Source: Photobacterium halotolerans DSM 18316 (lineage in GTDB: Bacteria; Pseudomonadota; Gammaproteobacteria; Enterobacterales; Vibrionaceae). From it: DNA of 58,726 nt. Every line of letters starts with the position of its first letter. The stretch's first letter is position 1. Below are positions 39,177 through 49,052 of the stretch, piece after piece. Position numbers and translations under genes: made by a program. The stretch lies in contig NZ_AULG01000029.1 in the NCBI RefSeq assembly GCF_000425165.1, positions 1 through 58,726 on the forward strand, given 5' to 3'. The notes under the pieces were generated by a model, which worked only from the letters and a program-made list of their open reading frames with translations, was not told where the DNA came from and did no database searches.

Positions 39177-40694
39177 TTATGGCCAGTAAGGCGGCTGTGC
39201 CAGACCTATCTGACGGCTCTGATCCATCGCATGCAGCAGGGAGTCTTCCTTGCGGTGCAGCCATTTATCGATCTGCTTGCGATCCTCTTCATCGTCGTAA
39301 TCAGGCTGAAGAGAGCGAATCGGCTCAAGCTGACGCAAATCTTCCATGCCCTGCAGAATATCCAGCCACGGGCTGCGGAACACTTCGCGGCGCTCCTCTT
39401 CATATAAAGAGGCAAAACACAGGCCGCCGACCAGATTGCGCAGCAGTCTTGCCTGCTGGTCGAGATAATCTGCCCGGCTGAGCGCGCGCTTCTCGCTGAA
39501 GGCCTCAGCCAGCTCTTCCCAGGCTTTCGACAAGGCCGAATCGGCAAACGATTTTGCCGATGCCGCCAGCCGCTCTCTGGCTTTTTCGTCCAGGAATGGT
39601 TGCCATCCGCGGCTCAGCAGCCAGTTGCTCAGGTTGAGCAGCAAATTACAGTAACGCCCCGATTTGAACAGACGCAGAATATCCTCCGGCTCCGGCAGTT
39701 CTTCCTGCCGCTCCTTCAGCTGTTTGACCAGGGATTTCCGGGCATTGAGCTTTTTCAGCGCATGGCCTTTTTCGGCCAGCCAGCGTTGTATCGCGTCCGC
39801 TTCCTGCAGCCAGTTCAGCTCACCTTCGAGCCAGGTCAGTTCCTGGCGGAGCTGCGCGCTGGCCCGGCGAGGTATCATGCTGCCATACACCACCAGGGTC
39901 TGGCGGATCAGGGAAATTGAATGGCTGATCTCTGTCAGGGCAGGCAATGCCTGACGCTCAACATAGATCTGCTCGTGGTAGTGCCAGTGCGCCAGGGCAT
40001 GCTCCATGGCAATCACTAAGGCATTTTCAGATGAGACATCCGCAGCAAGGGGCACATAAGACAGAGGCAACACATCATCGCCCTGATGCCCGGCAGCAAG
40101 ACGATAGCCTCTTGCCGCTTTACTCAGGTTCCCCAGTCGCATGCCGCCTTCTTCACACAGCTCGCGCGCCAGAGTGAACAAGGCATCGGTCTGGCCGGAT
40201 TTCAGCTCCAGTTCCACTTCGCAGATCGGCTCACTGCGGTCATTGGCACGCACCTCACCCTGGTCGAATGCCAATTCGATCTGACTGCCATCCGGCATGG
40301 CAATCAACCACTGCTGGCGTTCAAAGTCGGTAGAGAATAAAGGCGAGATTTGGCTGGAAATAGCCGCAATATCAAAATGCTCAGGCCAGGCATCGCTCGG
40401 ATGTAAGGCTAAATCCGGTTGCGGGCCGCTGAGTTCAGCATTGTATTCGGGGCGCTGATGCAGTCCTGCAACAACACGTCCGGCTGTCTTAAGGGTCTGA
40501 ATATAAACATCATCAATGCGGCGAACCCGCAGGCCGATGTCATGCTGACGAAGAATTTGCTCAGGGGTATCAAAGTAAATGTTACCCAGTCGTTTACTGC
40601 TTTGCTGCAAGATTTTGGCTTGAGCAATCTTCCGCAATAACTGACCCGAAAAATCCGCTGAGACGAAAAACTTCAGTTCTATCTCGGTTTCCAT
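39177..40694 (-). CDS. ygiF: CYTH-CHAD inorganic triphosphatase, YgiF type
   Basis: Codes for 505 residues from ATG 40694 (AGGGA upstream; the frame extends 19 codons into the intergenic region). The CYTH domain (1-200) starts METEIELKFFV, carrying the ExExK metal motif, and cleaves triphosphate. The CHAD domain (about 225-490) is helical and histidine/arginine-rich and binds polyphosphate in studied members. E. coli YgiF is a triphosphatase of similar plan but about 70 residues shorter. It lies beside the phosphate transporter pair, which may be meaningful. Confidence 0.9.
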   Translation of the reverse strand: METEIELKFFVSADFSGQLLRKIAQAKILQQSSKRLGNIYFDTPEQILRQHDIGLRVRRIDDVYIQTLKTAGRVVAGLHQRPEYNAELSGPQPDLALHPSDAWPEHFDIAAISSQISPLFSTDFERQQWLIAMPDGSQIELAFDQGEVRANDRSEPICEVELELKSGQTDALFTLARELCEEGGMRLGNLSKAARGYRLAAGHQGDDVLPLSYVPLAADVSSENALVIAMEHALAHWHYHEQIYVERQALPALTEISHSISLIRQTLVVYGSMIPRRASAQLRQELTWLEGELNWLQEADAIQRWLAEKGHALKKLNARKSLVKQLKERQEELPEPEDILRLFKSGRYCNLLLNLSNWLLSRGWQPFLDEKARERLAASAKSFADSALSKAWEELAEAFSEKRALSRADYLDQQARLLRNLVGGLCFASLYEEERREVFRSPWLDILQGMEDLRQLEPIRSLQPDYDDEEDRKQIDKWLHRKEDSLLHAMDQSRQIGLAQPPYWP

Positions 40695-40824
40695 AATTGT
40701 CCCTATAAACGGTAGCCAGCCAAGGATATTGGCTAATCCGGCCTGTAGCAAGCAAGAAATCTCCAGAAATAGGCGTACAAAATGTGTTTCCCTGTACTAA
40801 GTTATACGTTAACATGCGCGCCAT

Positions 40825-41091
40825 AGGGCCTGTTGACCTTTGGACTATTTGCTCTAACCAGTGCTGAAAAAGCGCTAATCAAGGCACGAATCATGGAGTT
40901 TAGTGCGCTAAATAAATGATGAGTAACGCAGAGAAGCGCTTGTTCTCCTCAACCTGATGGGGCGGTGGGGACAATTCTGACTTGCGACGTTACCCTCTTT
41001 CTCTAGCTCTCTTTCCGCCACACCATTCCTGTCTGTTTAAAGCATAGAATTCGCCTCTTTTCGGGTCGATACTCCAAAGGCAACAGGCTCT
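40825..41091. mobile_element. MITE-like element with terminal inverted repeats
   Basis: Within the 451-base gap between ygiF and the YkaA gene, 40825-40848 (agggcctgttgacctttgga and on) recurs inverted at 41069-41091 with two substitutions and one missing base. The 267-base interval between the outer ends holds no gene. Terminal inverted repeats plus no coding capacity fit a miniature non-autonomous transposon or the joined ends of an IS. A CCAT on each side (40821-40824 and 41095-41098) is a possible but weak target duplication. Confidence 0.65.
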
Positions 41092-41145
41092 GATCCATCG
41101 CTCAAGATTTCGCCTTTATTACAGGTATCTTTAGGTTGATCGGCT

Positions 41146-41826
41146 ATGCCAGTAAATACAATTATGGGGCTCTTTGCTAAATCCCCAATCAAACCATTGC
41201 AACGCCATGTCACTCGTGTGAATGAATGTTGTGAATTGCTTGTTCCGTTTTTCGAGGCGTGTCACGCCAAAGATTGGGAAAAAGCCGGGCAGTATCGTGA
41301 ACAGATTTCGCAGCTTGAAAAAGATGCGGATGTGCTCAAACGTGAAATCCGTCTCAAGCTTCCTCGCGGTCTTTTCATGCCAGTCGACCGGACTGACATG
41401 CTGGATCTCCTCACTCAGCAGGACAAACTCGCAAATCTGGCCAAAGATATTGCAGGTCGTGTCTACGGACGTCAGTTAGACATCCCTGAGCACTTTTACC
41501 CAGACTTTCTTGCCTACGTTCAACGCTGCCTTGATGCTGCCAATCAGGCCAGCCGTGTCATCCATGAACTGGATGAACTGCTGGAAACCGGCTTTAAGGG
41601 CCGTGAAGTGACTCTGGTTGCAGAAATGATCAATCAGCTTGACGTTATCGAAGATGATACCGACAGCATGCAGATTATCCTGCGTCAGCAACTCCGCAAG
41701 GTCGAAGACCAGTACAATCCAATCGATGTGATGTTTATGTATAAGATCTTCGAATGGATTGGCGGTATCGCCGACCAGGCTCAGCGTGTCGGTTCGCGAC
41801 TCGAAATCATGCTATCCCGCTCATAA
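41146..41826 (+). CDS. DUF47 / TIGR00153 PhoU-like protein, YkaA type
   Basis: Codes for 226 residues. It is helical throughout and related to PhoU; DUF47 proteins are encoded beside Pit transporters and are thought to regulate them. Recognisable segments are MPVNTIMGLFAKSPIKPLQ, LEKDADVLKREIRLKLPRGLFMPVDR and the LIVMLxxQDxxAN-like DLLTQQDKLANLAKDIAGR. It ends 30 bases before the Pit gene, so the two are an operon. Confidence 0.93.
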   Translation: MPVNTIMGLFAKSPIKPLQRHVTRVNECCELLVPFFEACHAKDWEKAGQYREQISQLEKDADVLKREIRLKLPRGLFMPVDRTDMLDLLTQQDKLANLAKDIAGRVYGRQLDIPEHFYPDFLAYVQRCLDAANQASRVIHELDELLETGFKGREVTLVAEMINQLDVIEDDTDSMQIILRQQLRKVEDQYNPIDVMFMYKIFEWIGGIADQAQRVGSRLEIMLSRS

Positions 41827-41856
41827 CGAGCAAGGTAAATACAACAAGGTTTTACA

Positions 41857-43125
41857 ATGGAAATCCTGGCTAATTATGGCACCATGATCATCGTGGTGGC
41901 GGCCCTCTTTGGCTTTCTAATGGCTATTGGTATTGGTGCCAATGATGTGGCTAACGCAATGGGTACCTCAGTGGGTTCCAAGGCGCTGACCGTCAAACAG
42001 GCTATTATTATCGCCATGATCTTTGAATTTGCCGGCGCCTATCTGGCAGGCGGCGAAGTCACAGACACCATACGTAAAGGGGTCATTGACACCTCTCACT
42101 ACATCAATCAGCCTGAAGTACTGGTTTACGGCATGATGGCGTCGTTACTGGCGGCAGGTTCGTGGCTGTTGCTGGCGTCCTACATGGGATGGCCGGTCTC
42201 CACGACGCACTCCATCATTGGTGCCATCATAGGTTTTGCCTGTGTATCTGTCGGTACGGAAGCAGTTGACTGGGGCTCGGTACAGGGCATAGTGGGCAGC
42301 TGGATTATTACGCCGCTGATCTCAGGGATCTTTGCCTATGTCATCTTTATCAGTGCCCAAAGGCTGATATTTGATACCGATACTCCGCTCATCAATGCCA
42401 AGCGCTTTGTCCCTGTCTATATGTTCCTTACCACTATGGTCATCGCACTGGTGACTATCAAAAAAGGTCTGAAGCATGTTGGCCTGCACTTGTCGACCGG
42501 TGAAGCCTGGCTGGCTTCGATCGCGGTTTCACTGATCGTGATGGCATTTGGCTATATCTACATCCGTCGCAACTATGCCGATGCCGAGCAGTCGTCCGGC
42601 AGTAATGGTTACGCGGGCGTTGAGCGCGTATTCAGTCTGCTGATGGTAGTCACCGCTTGTGCGATGGCATTTGCGCACGGCTCCAACGATGTGGCTAACG
42701 CCATTGGTCCTCTGTCTGCTGTGGTATCAACGGTAGAGCACATGGGTGAGCTATCCTCGAAAACCGCCATTGCCTGGTGGATTCTGCCGCTGGGTGGTTT
42801 TGGTATCGTCGTGGGTCTGGCGACCATGGGTCACAAAGTCATGGCGACTGTGGGCACAGGGATTACCGAGCTGACACCGAGCCGCGGCTTTGCAGCACAG
42901 CTGGCCACCGCGTCAACCGTGGTACTGGCGTCGGGCACAGGTTTGCCTATCTCTACCACGCAAACCCTGGTAGGTGCGGTACTGGGTGTGGGCTTTGCCC
43001 GTGGTATTGCCGCTCTGAACATGGGTGTTGTCCGTAACATCGTGGCATCGTGGATCATTACCCTGCCAGCTGGTGCCCTGCTAGCAGTCATTTTCTTCTA
43101 TGTAATGCAAGCGGCTTTTGGCTGA
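41857..43125 (+). CDS. inorganic phosphate transporter, Pit family
   Basis: Codes for 422 residues with ten or so membrane helices. The duplicated family signature is present in both halves: GANDVANAMGTSVGSKA near the N-terminus and GSNDVANAIGPLSAV in the second half. It imports phosphate with a proton or sodium ion, as a low-affinity secondary carrier. It follows the YkaA-type regulator, the usual pair in vibrios. The order in V. cholerae is the same, with an SH3 protein gene next. Confidence 0.95.
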   Translation: MEILANYGTMIIVVAALFGFLMAIGIGANDVANAMGTSVGSKALTVKQAIIIAMIFEFAGAYLAGGEVTDTIRKGVIDTSHYINQPEVLVYGMMASLLAAGSWLLLASYMGWPVSTTHSIIGAIIGFACVSVGTEAVDWGSVQGIVGSWIITPLISGIFAYVIFISAQRLIFDTDTPLINAKRFVPVYMFLTTMVIALVTIKKGLKHVGLHLSTGEAWLASIAVSLIVMAFGYIYIRRNYADAEQSSGSNGYAGVERVFSLLMVVTACAMAFAHGSNDVANAIGPLSAVVSTVEHMGELSSKTAIAWWILPLGGFGIVVGLATMGHKVMATVGTGITELTPSRGFAAQLATASTVVLASGTGLPISTTQTLVGAVLGVGFARGIAALNMGVVRNIVASWIITLPAGALLAVIFFYVMQAAFG

Positions 43126-43272
43126 TTTTTGTCAGTCTTCCGTAAACTTTACAAAAAAGTAGCACAAGGTCAAAAGAGGGAGGCTATGCCTCCCTCTCCT
43201 CTTGCGCCATCGCCGCAAAATTCTTAGTATCTGTGCTCCATCGATTAATCAAGCTCCTTCAAGGATCCCAGA

Positions 43273-43893
43273 GTGAAGCAACTTATCCGCTTAGTTTTTG
43301 CCGCTATCACCGTTCTGATGACAGCTCAGGTACACGCTCAGCAGGTGCGTTACATCTCCGATGACCTGTTTACTTACATGCATCGCGGGCCAAGTACGCA
43401 ATTTAAAATTATGGGCAGCGTAGACGCTGGCACGAAAGTCACCCTGCTGGAAGTCAACAAAGAATCGGGTTTCAGTAAAGTGATTGACGACCGCGGCCGC
43501 ACAGGCTGGGTCAAGAGTGATTTCATTTCTAACCAGGTTGGCCTGAAAGAACGCCTGCCAAAATTAGAAAAAGAGCTGACCGAAGTGAAAAAAGCCCTCG
43601 CCAATGCCAAGCAGTCCAGCGACGAACGCAATGCGGCTCTTCAGTCATCACTGGAAAACCGTACTGAGCAGATCACCGACCTGGAAGATCGCAACACCAA
43701 GCTGAATGACCTGCTGTCGAGCTCCCAGTCTGAAATCCGCGAGCTGCGCGCTAAACTGGATACCCAGGCAGACGATCTGCTGATGAGATGGTTTACCTAC
43801 GGCGGTATGGTCGCAGGCGGAGGCCTGCTGTTTGGTCTGGTGCTGCCGCATCTGATCCCACGCCGCAAGAAACGTAATAACGGCTGGGCCTGA
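43273..43893 (+). CDS. SH3 domain protein, TIGR04211 / YgiM type
   Basis: Codes for 206 residues: signal peptide (1-22, cut after VHA), bacterial SH3 domain (about 24-85, with YISDDLFTYMHRGPS and GWVKSDFI), a coiled coil (about 90-165) and a C-terminal membrane helix (about 172-193) ending in a basic tail. It is anchored in the inner membrane with the SH3 domain in the periplasm, possibly touching peptidoglycan. E. coli ygiM lies beside cca, which is also close here. Upstream, 43174-43199 holds a gagggaggc/gcctccctc hairpin that may end the pit transcript. Confidence 0.9.
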   Translation: MKQLIRLVFAAITVLMTAQVHAQQVRYISDDLFTYMHRGPSTQFKIMGSVDAGTKVTLLEVNKESGFSKVIDDRGRTGWVKSDFISNQVGLKERLPKLEKELTEVKKALANAKQSSDERNAALQSSLENRTEQITDLEDRNTKLNDLLSSSQSEIRELRAKLDTQADDLLMRWFTYGGMVAGGGLLFGLVLPHLIPRRKKRNNGWA

Positions 43894-43921
43894 TTGCCAG
43901 GCTATACGCCAATCACCGTTC

Positions 43922-43962
43922 CGGAAACAAAAAAGGCAGCTCAGCTGCCTTTTTTGTTTCCG
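43922..43962. terminator. bidirectional terminator, SH3 gene / gspA
   Basis: A 20-base perfect stem with a one-base centre at 43942, including A6 and T6 tracts, lies between convergent genes. Confidence 0.9.
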
Positions 43963-44014
43963 TCTGTCATGCTCTCCGGATGCCATGATTTCCGGTTGCC
44001 GCTGATAGTGAGCC

Positions 44015-46258
44015 TTACCCTGACGGCCACTGAGACAATGCCGCCATCTCAAAGCGGATATGCTCAAAGCCCAGAATCACCTTACGCGGCTCAATCTTCT
44101 CCAGCGTCACACCAGGAGCAACCTCATCCCCCTCATAAGCCTCGCGGTTGTTCACCTTCACCCAGCGACTGTCCGCACTGGATGAGTAGATATGGGTTTG
44201 CAGGTTGATAGCCGGTAAACGTGCCTGAACGCCCTGAGGCAAGTCTGCCAGCGTCATGACATTTTCTGCAACGTACGGTTTTTGTTTCGCCGCGGCTGCA
44301 GTGACCGTTCTGGGATCAACCAAAGCCGGTGTATCGGACTGATCGGTGGCAGCAATCGCCTGATGCAGTCGATTGGCCAGCTCTGGCGACAAGCCCGACA
44401 AATCCAGTTTATCCAAGTCCAGAAAACTTCCCTGCCCCTCACCTCCTGCGGCGTCGCCTGGCTGTTCACCGGTAAAGGAGGTCAACGGCGGCTTGGCTTC
44501 AAAGGCGTTGCGCTCTTCCTTGCCGTATAAAGGTAAACCGGGGGCCGGCAAAGCCTCTGTGGTTAACTTGGGGAACGGCAGAAATGACATCGGATGGCGG
44601 TCGTTAACGGCATCACCATCGGTACGGTACTCCTGATACAGTGTCGGCCCGGGCAGTGACAAGGCCGTATCCAGCACCATCAGCGTCATCGGTCCGGCAA
44701 TACCATCGGCATACAAGCCCTGAGCCTGCTGAAAACGACGCAGTTTATCGAGCACAGTCTGGTCAAAATCTCTGCTGGCCACACCCGGCTCGCCCAGTAG
44801 ACGGTTAAGCTGCTGGTCCAGCCAGGCCACCCGGCCACCTTGCTGACCATAACGGATGCTGGTGCTCTCCCCCATGGGAGGACGCCACATCAGGGTATAG
44901 TCTTGCTGCCAGTGCACCTGCAGCCATTCCCGGCTCACTCTGAGCCGCTCTCCGCCCAGCATCAGCTCGGCGTCGCCCGGCCAGAGCGCGTAAAGTACCG
45001 CATAAAAGCGCTCGCCATCATCATTGCTCAGAGGCAGGATAGCAGGACGATTGATCAGGCTGAGCTGCGCAAGATCGCCCTTGCTTTGCTGGCAGGTCAG
45101 CCCGATCCGCGAGCTGCTGAGGCAGTTCGCCTGACTGGGCGAGACCTCATAGCCCCACAGCCGGTACAAGGTCTGCATGGCTTGCCTTTCCGTCGGCTGC
45201 AGGGCCAGCACGGCTTGCCAGCGTTTTTCCAGTGCCGTCAGCGCCTGAGCTTCGTCCGTTTCTGGCGCATCCCCCGAAGCGGCAGGCGCAGACACTACAG
45301 CCGTTTCCTGCACGACCGCGCCCAGTGTATTTTCTGCTACCCAGCCGCCGCCCCAGTAGCCCGCCGCAATTAATGCCGGCGCCAGCACAATGGCAATCGC
45401 CCAGCCCAACCGTTTACGCGTCTGGCCCGCGGCCGGTACAGGTTGTGCGACCGCCCATCCCAGCGCCAGTTCACTGGCCTGCCTGATGTGCTCAGGATTG
45501 ATCTGATAGCGGCTGTCCCGGCAGGCAAGCTGCAGGGCTTTATCGCACACCAGATTGATCTGGCGCGGAATGCCGTCGCATACCCGTGCCAGTGTTTTCA
45601 GCGCCTGAGGCGAGAAAATCTGATGAGCACAGCCGACCTGATCGAGACGAAAACGGACATAAGCCGCCACTTCCACTTCGGTCAGCGGCAGCAGGTGATA
45701 GCGTGAGGTAATACGCTGAGCCAATTGGCGCAATCCCGGCTGCTGCAGCAGCTGCTGCAGTTCAGGCTGACCGGCCAGCACCACTTTCAGCAGTTTGCGC
45801 TGATCATTTTCCAGGTTGGTCAGCAGACGCAGCTGCTCCAGCACATCCGGCAGCAGATGCTGCGCTTCATCGACCAGCAACAGAGTATGGCGACCGGCCT
45901 GATCATTGGCTTTGAGGTGGGCATACAATCTGTCGGTCAGGATCTTATAGCTGTCTTGCGGTGACGCCGGCAGGCCTAACTCATCGCAGATGCTTTCCAG
46001 CAACTCATGGGCCGATAACGCCGGGTTCAGTACCACAGCGACCTGAGTCTCCTCACCCAGTTTGGATAACAAGGCGCGCAGCACTGTGGTTTTGCCGGTA
46101 CCGACCTCGCCGGTGAGCAGCCCAAAGCCCCCGCCATCAGCCAGTCCGGCAAGCATGTGGTTAAGCGCTTCACGGTGGCGATCGCTGAGATAAAGAAATC
46201 GTGCGCTGGGCACAATCGAAAACGGGGCTTCGGTCAGGCCAAAAAATGCCTTGTACAT
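44015..46258 (-). CDS. type II secretion GspA (ExeA) fused to a GspB-type C-terminal domain
   Basis: Codes for 747 residues, longer than ExeA (about 550). The N-terminal AAA domain has Walker A GEVGTGKTT (about 50-58) and Walker B LLLVDEAQH; a membrane helix lies at about 284-303; then come a C39-like region and a peptidoglycan-binding domain (DKLRRFQQAQGLYADGIAGPMT). After a low-complexity linker the last 80 residues (NLQTHIYSSSADSRWVKVNN and on) are the GspB periplasmic domain, normally a separate protein. GspAB helps the secretin cross peptidoglycan. The rest of the T2SS is not in the window. Confidence 0.87.
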   Translation of the reverse strand: MYKAFFGLTEAPFSIVPSARFLYLSDRHREALNHMLAGLADGGGFGLLTGEVGTGKTTVLRALLSKLGEETQVAVVLNPALSAHELLESICDELGLPASPQDSYKILTDRLYAHLKANDQAGRHTLLLVDEAQHLLPDVLEQLRLLTNLENDQRKLLKVVLAGQPELQQLLQQPGLRQLAQRITSRYHLLPLTEVEVAAYVRFRLDQVGCAHQIFSPQALKTLARVCDGIPRQINLVCDKALQLACRDSRYQINPEHIRQASELALGWAVAQPVPAAGQTRKRLGWAIAIVLAPALIAAGYWGGGWVAENTLGAVVQETAVVSAPAASGDAPETDEAQALTALEKRWQAVLALQPTERQAMQTLYRLWGYEVSPSQANCLSSSRIGLTCQQSKGDLAQLSLINRPAILPLSNDDGERFYAVLYALWPGDAELMLGGERLRVSREWLQVHWQQDYTLMWRPPMGESTSIRYGQQGGRVAWLDQQLNRLLGEPGVASRDFDQTVLDKLRRFQQAQGLYADGIAGPMTLMVLDTALSLPGPTLYQEYRTDGDAVNDRHPMSFLPFPKLTTEALPAPGLPLYGKEERNAFEAKPPLTSFTGEQPGDAAGGEGQGSFLDLDKLDLSGLSPELANRLHQAIAATDQSDTPALVDPRTVTAAAAKQKPYVAENVMTLADLPQGVQARLPAINLQTHIYSSSADSRWVKVNNREAYEGDEVAPGVTLEKIEPRKVILGFEHIRFEMAALSQWPSG

Positions 46259-46361
46259 GTCTTCGTCCGGGATGAAGTAAAATAACTGAGATACATTAGC
46301 GTTCGTGACACCGATTGTATACCCTTCGGGGGCAAGACTGACAAAAGACGAGGAGAGAAAC

Positions 46362-47582
46362 GTGGATATTTATCTGGTTGGCGGCGCGGTACGGGATCGG
46401 CTGCTGGGATTGCCCGTCAAAGACAAAGACTGGGTGGTCGTCGGCACCACGCCTCAGCACATGCTGGACCAGGGGTTCAGCCAGGTAGGTAGCGATTTTC
46501 CTGTCTTTCTGCATCCCAAAACCAAAGAAGAATACGCTCTGGCCCGTACCGAACGAAAATCAGGCAAAGGCTATACCGGCTTTGAATGCTACGCCGCACC
46601 GGACGTGACGCTGGAGCAGGATCTGATGCGGCGGGATCTGACCATCAACGCCATTGCCGAAGCGCAGGACGGCACCTTGGTCGACCCTTATCAGGGCCAG
46701 CAGGATATAGAGAAACGTCAGCTGCGCCATGTGTCGCAGGCTTTTGTTGAAGATCCGCTGCGTGTCTTGCGGGTCGCCCGCTTCGCTGCCCGTTTTGCCC
46801 CGCAGGGCTTCACCGTTGCACCGGAAACACTGGCTCTGATGCAGGAAATGGTGGCGGACGGTGAGCTGGCAGCCCTGACGCCCGAGCGTGTGTGGCAGGA
46901 ATGGGAGCGCGCCCTGCATACCGAGCGCCCGGATATCTTCCTGACCGTGCTGCGCCAGTGCGGCGCACTGGGCATCGTGATGCCTGAGATCGACGCGCTG
47001 TTTGGCGTTCCGCAGCCCGAGAAGTGGCACCCGGAAATCGATACCGGTATTCACACCCTGATGGTGTCCTATCAGGCGGCACTGCTGAGTGACGATCCTG
47101 TGATCCGCTTTAGTGCCCAGGTGCATGATCTGGGTAAAGCCTTGTCGCCCAAGGCCGAGCTGCCCAGCCATAAGCTGCACTGCCAGCTGGGGATGGATGT
47201 GATCCGCCAGCTGTGCCAGCGCCTGAGAGTGCCGAACCATTATCGCGATACCGCACTCATGGTCTGTGCACAGCACACCAAAGTACACCGCGCGCAAGAG
47301 ATGCGCCCCGCCACCTTTATCAGACTCTTTGATCAGATAGACGCCTGGCGAAAACCGGAGCGCGTTGAACAGCTAGCCATTTGCTGCCGGGCGGATATTC
47401 GCGGCCGGACCGGGTTTGAAGACGACCCCTACCCGCAGGCCGATATTCTTCAGGATGTCTTTACCGCCGTACAGGCCGTCGAAGTGAAACCCATCATTGA
47501 GGCGGGCTACCAGGGCGCGGCTATCAAGGAACAACTGGCTATCCGCCGCGCCGAGGCGGCAGCACAGGTGCTGGGGCGTTAA
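46362..47582 (+). CDS. cca: tRNA CCA-adding nucleotidyltransferase
   Basis: Codes for 406 residues from GTG 46362, chosen because GAGGAGA lies seven bases upstream and the product begins [12 protein letters not shown] as in E. coli Cca; an ATG at 46305 is in frame but adds unrelated residues. It builds and repairs the tRNA CCA end. Class II nucleotidyltransferase motifs [22 protein letters not shown] and [10 protein letters not shown] are visible, and the C-terminal HD phosphohydrolase domain has [10 protein letters not shown]. Divergent from the GspA-type gene. Confidence 0.95.
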   Translation: MDIYLVGGAVRDRLLGLPVKDKDWVVVGTTPQHMLDQGFSQVGSDFPVFLHPKTKEEYALARTERKSGKGYTGFECYAAPDVTLEQDLMRRDLTINAIAEAQDGTLVDPYQGQQDIEKRQLRHVSQAFVEDPLRVLRVARFAARFAPQGFTVAPETLALMQEMVADGELAALTPERVWQEWERALHTERPDIFLTVLRQCGALGIVMPEIDALFGVPQPEKWHPEIDTGIHTLMVSYQAALLSDDPVIRFSAQVHDLGKALSPKAELPSHKLHCQLGMDVIRQLCQRLRVPNHYRDTALMVCAQHTKVHRAQEMRPATFIRLFDQIDAWRKPERVEQLAICCRADIRGRTGFEDDPYPQADILQDVFTAVQAVEVKPIIEAGYQGAAIKEQLAIRRAEAAAQVLGR

Positions 47583-47616
47583 GCACAGCCTCTGCGCATA
47601 CTCTCAGCGCACAAAA

Positions 47617-47638
47617 AAGCCGGAGCAAAGTCCGGCTT
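47617..47638. terminator. terminator between cca and uppP
   Basis: An 8-base stem aagccgga/tccggctt with a 6-base loop between convergent genes. Confidence 0.75.
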
Positions 47639-47661
47639 CCTTTCATTTTACTCTGACTGAA

Positions 47662-48468
47662 TTACTGCTGGCTCAGCAGTAACGCGATCAGGCCAAAGCC
47701 CAGCAGCAGCCGGTAAATCACAAATGGCAGCATACCCACACGCGTTACCAGTTTGAGGAACACATGGATACAGGCGTAAGCGCTGAGGAATGACACCGCC
47801 AGACCGATGCCTAAACCGCCAAAATCAATCGGGGCACTGCTCTCAACCAGCTTGGTCCCCAGATACGTGCCGGCCAGCAGGATAATAGGGATCGACATCA
47901 GAAACGAAAAGCGGGCAGCCGCTTCGCGGGTAAACCCCAGATAGAGCGCCGCTGTCATGGTCGCCCCTGAACGCGACGTACCGGGAATCATGGCCGCCGC
48001 CTGCGCCAGACCAATAAACAGTGAGCGCTTGGCGTTTGCATCATACTCATCGCGGGTTTGGCTCGCACGGCGATCCACCCACCACAACAGCAGACCAAAC
48101 ACTATGGTGGTAACCGCAATCACCCAGGCAGAGCGCAGATACACTTCTATGATATCGGCCATAAAGAAACCGAACACACAGGCCGGAATGGTCGCCAGCA
48201 CTATCATCCAGGCCAGAGTGGCTTCACGACAGCGGTGGCCTTTGAAGATAGACGCCAACCAGGCCGCCAGCAAAGACACCACTTCTTTACGAAAATACAT
48301 CACAACCGCCGCCAGCGTCCCCACATGCACGGCAACATCAAAAGCCAGACCCTGATCTGCCCAGCCAAATACCTGCGACGGCAGGATCAGATGCGCCGAA
48401 CTGGAGATCGGCAAAAATTCAGTCAGCCCCTGGATCAATGCCAACATGAACGCTTCAAAATGACTCAT
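47662..48468 (-). CDS. uppP: undecaprenyl-diphosphatase
   Basis: Codes for 268 residues, about eight membrane helices. UppP (BacA) recycles undecaprenyl diphosphate for peptidoglycan and other glycan synthesis. [14 protein letters not shown] near the N-terminus and [18 protein letters not shown] near residue 160 are the two catalytic motifs. In the run folB-folK-uppP, as in V. cholerae and E. coli neighbourhoods, but 92 bases separate it from folK. Confidence 0.95.
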   Translation of the reverse strand: MSHFEAFMLALIQGLTEFLPISSSAHLILPSQVFGWADQGLAFDVAVHVGTLAAVVMYFRKEVVSLLAAWLASIFKGHRCREATLAWMIVLATIPACVFGFFMADIIEVYLRSAWVIAVTTIVFGLLLWWVDRRASQTRDEYDANAKRSLFIGLAQAAAMIPGTSRSGATMTAALYLGFTREAAARFSFLMSIPIILLAGTYLGTKLVESSAPIDFGGLGIGLAVSFLSAYACIHVFLKLVTRVGMLPFVIYRLLLGFGLIALLLSQQ

Positions 48469-48560
48469 TGTTTACCTTTAACTCTTCGAAAACATAATAC
48501 GAGAAAGTGTATCGCCAGTGGGTTGACCCCTGGTTTCCCTGACAGTTCAGTACATTGCTG

Positions 48561-49052
48561 TCAAACTGTGTCAAATTCCAGCGCAACCGGCCTTAATACC
48601 TGCTGCTTGTCGAAAGCCTGCCAGATTTGCGCCACAGTGCGTCCATCTCCCGGTATCACCAACTGCGGGTTCAGCTCATACAGCGGCAGTAACACAAAAG
48701 CAAACTTGTAGATATCCGCTCGCGGCAGCGCAGGCGCTTCAGGGCTGATCCGATCACCAAACAGCAACAGATCCAAATCCAGCGTCCTGTTTTGATTCTT
48801 CACCGCATCCGGCTGGCGGCCATACTGCAGTTCCAGATCTTTCAGCCTGTGCTGCAGGGCATCCAGCGACAAATCTGTCTCCAGAGCCACCACACCATTG
48901 AAAAAACCAGGACCGTCAAAGCCGACAGGTTCCGCTTCAAAAATACGGGAAACACGACACCGGGAACCTAGCTGCTTCAGCTCAGCCACCGCCGCACGCA
49001 CATAGTGCTCACGGTCGATATTACTGCCGATGCTGATGTACACCTCAGTCAC
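48561..49052 (-). CDS. folK: hydroxymethyldihydropterin pyrophosphokinase
   Basis: Codes for 163 residues. It transfers pyrophosphate from ATP to the pterin in folate synthesis. The opening SIGSNIDREHYVRAAVAEL and the family signature around NRTLDLDLLLFGD are present. It overlaps folB by eight bases, so the two folate genes are coupled. Confidence 0.94.
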   Translation of the reverse strand: MTEVYISIGSNIDREHYVRAAVAELKQLGSRCRVSRIFEAEPVGFDGPGFFNGVVALETDLSLDALQHRLKDLELQYGRQPDAVKNQNRTLDLDLLLFGDRISPEAPALPRADIYKFAFVLLPLYELNPQLVIPGDGRTVAQIWQAFDKQQVLRPVALEFDTV

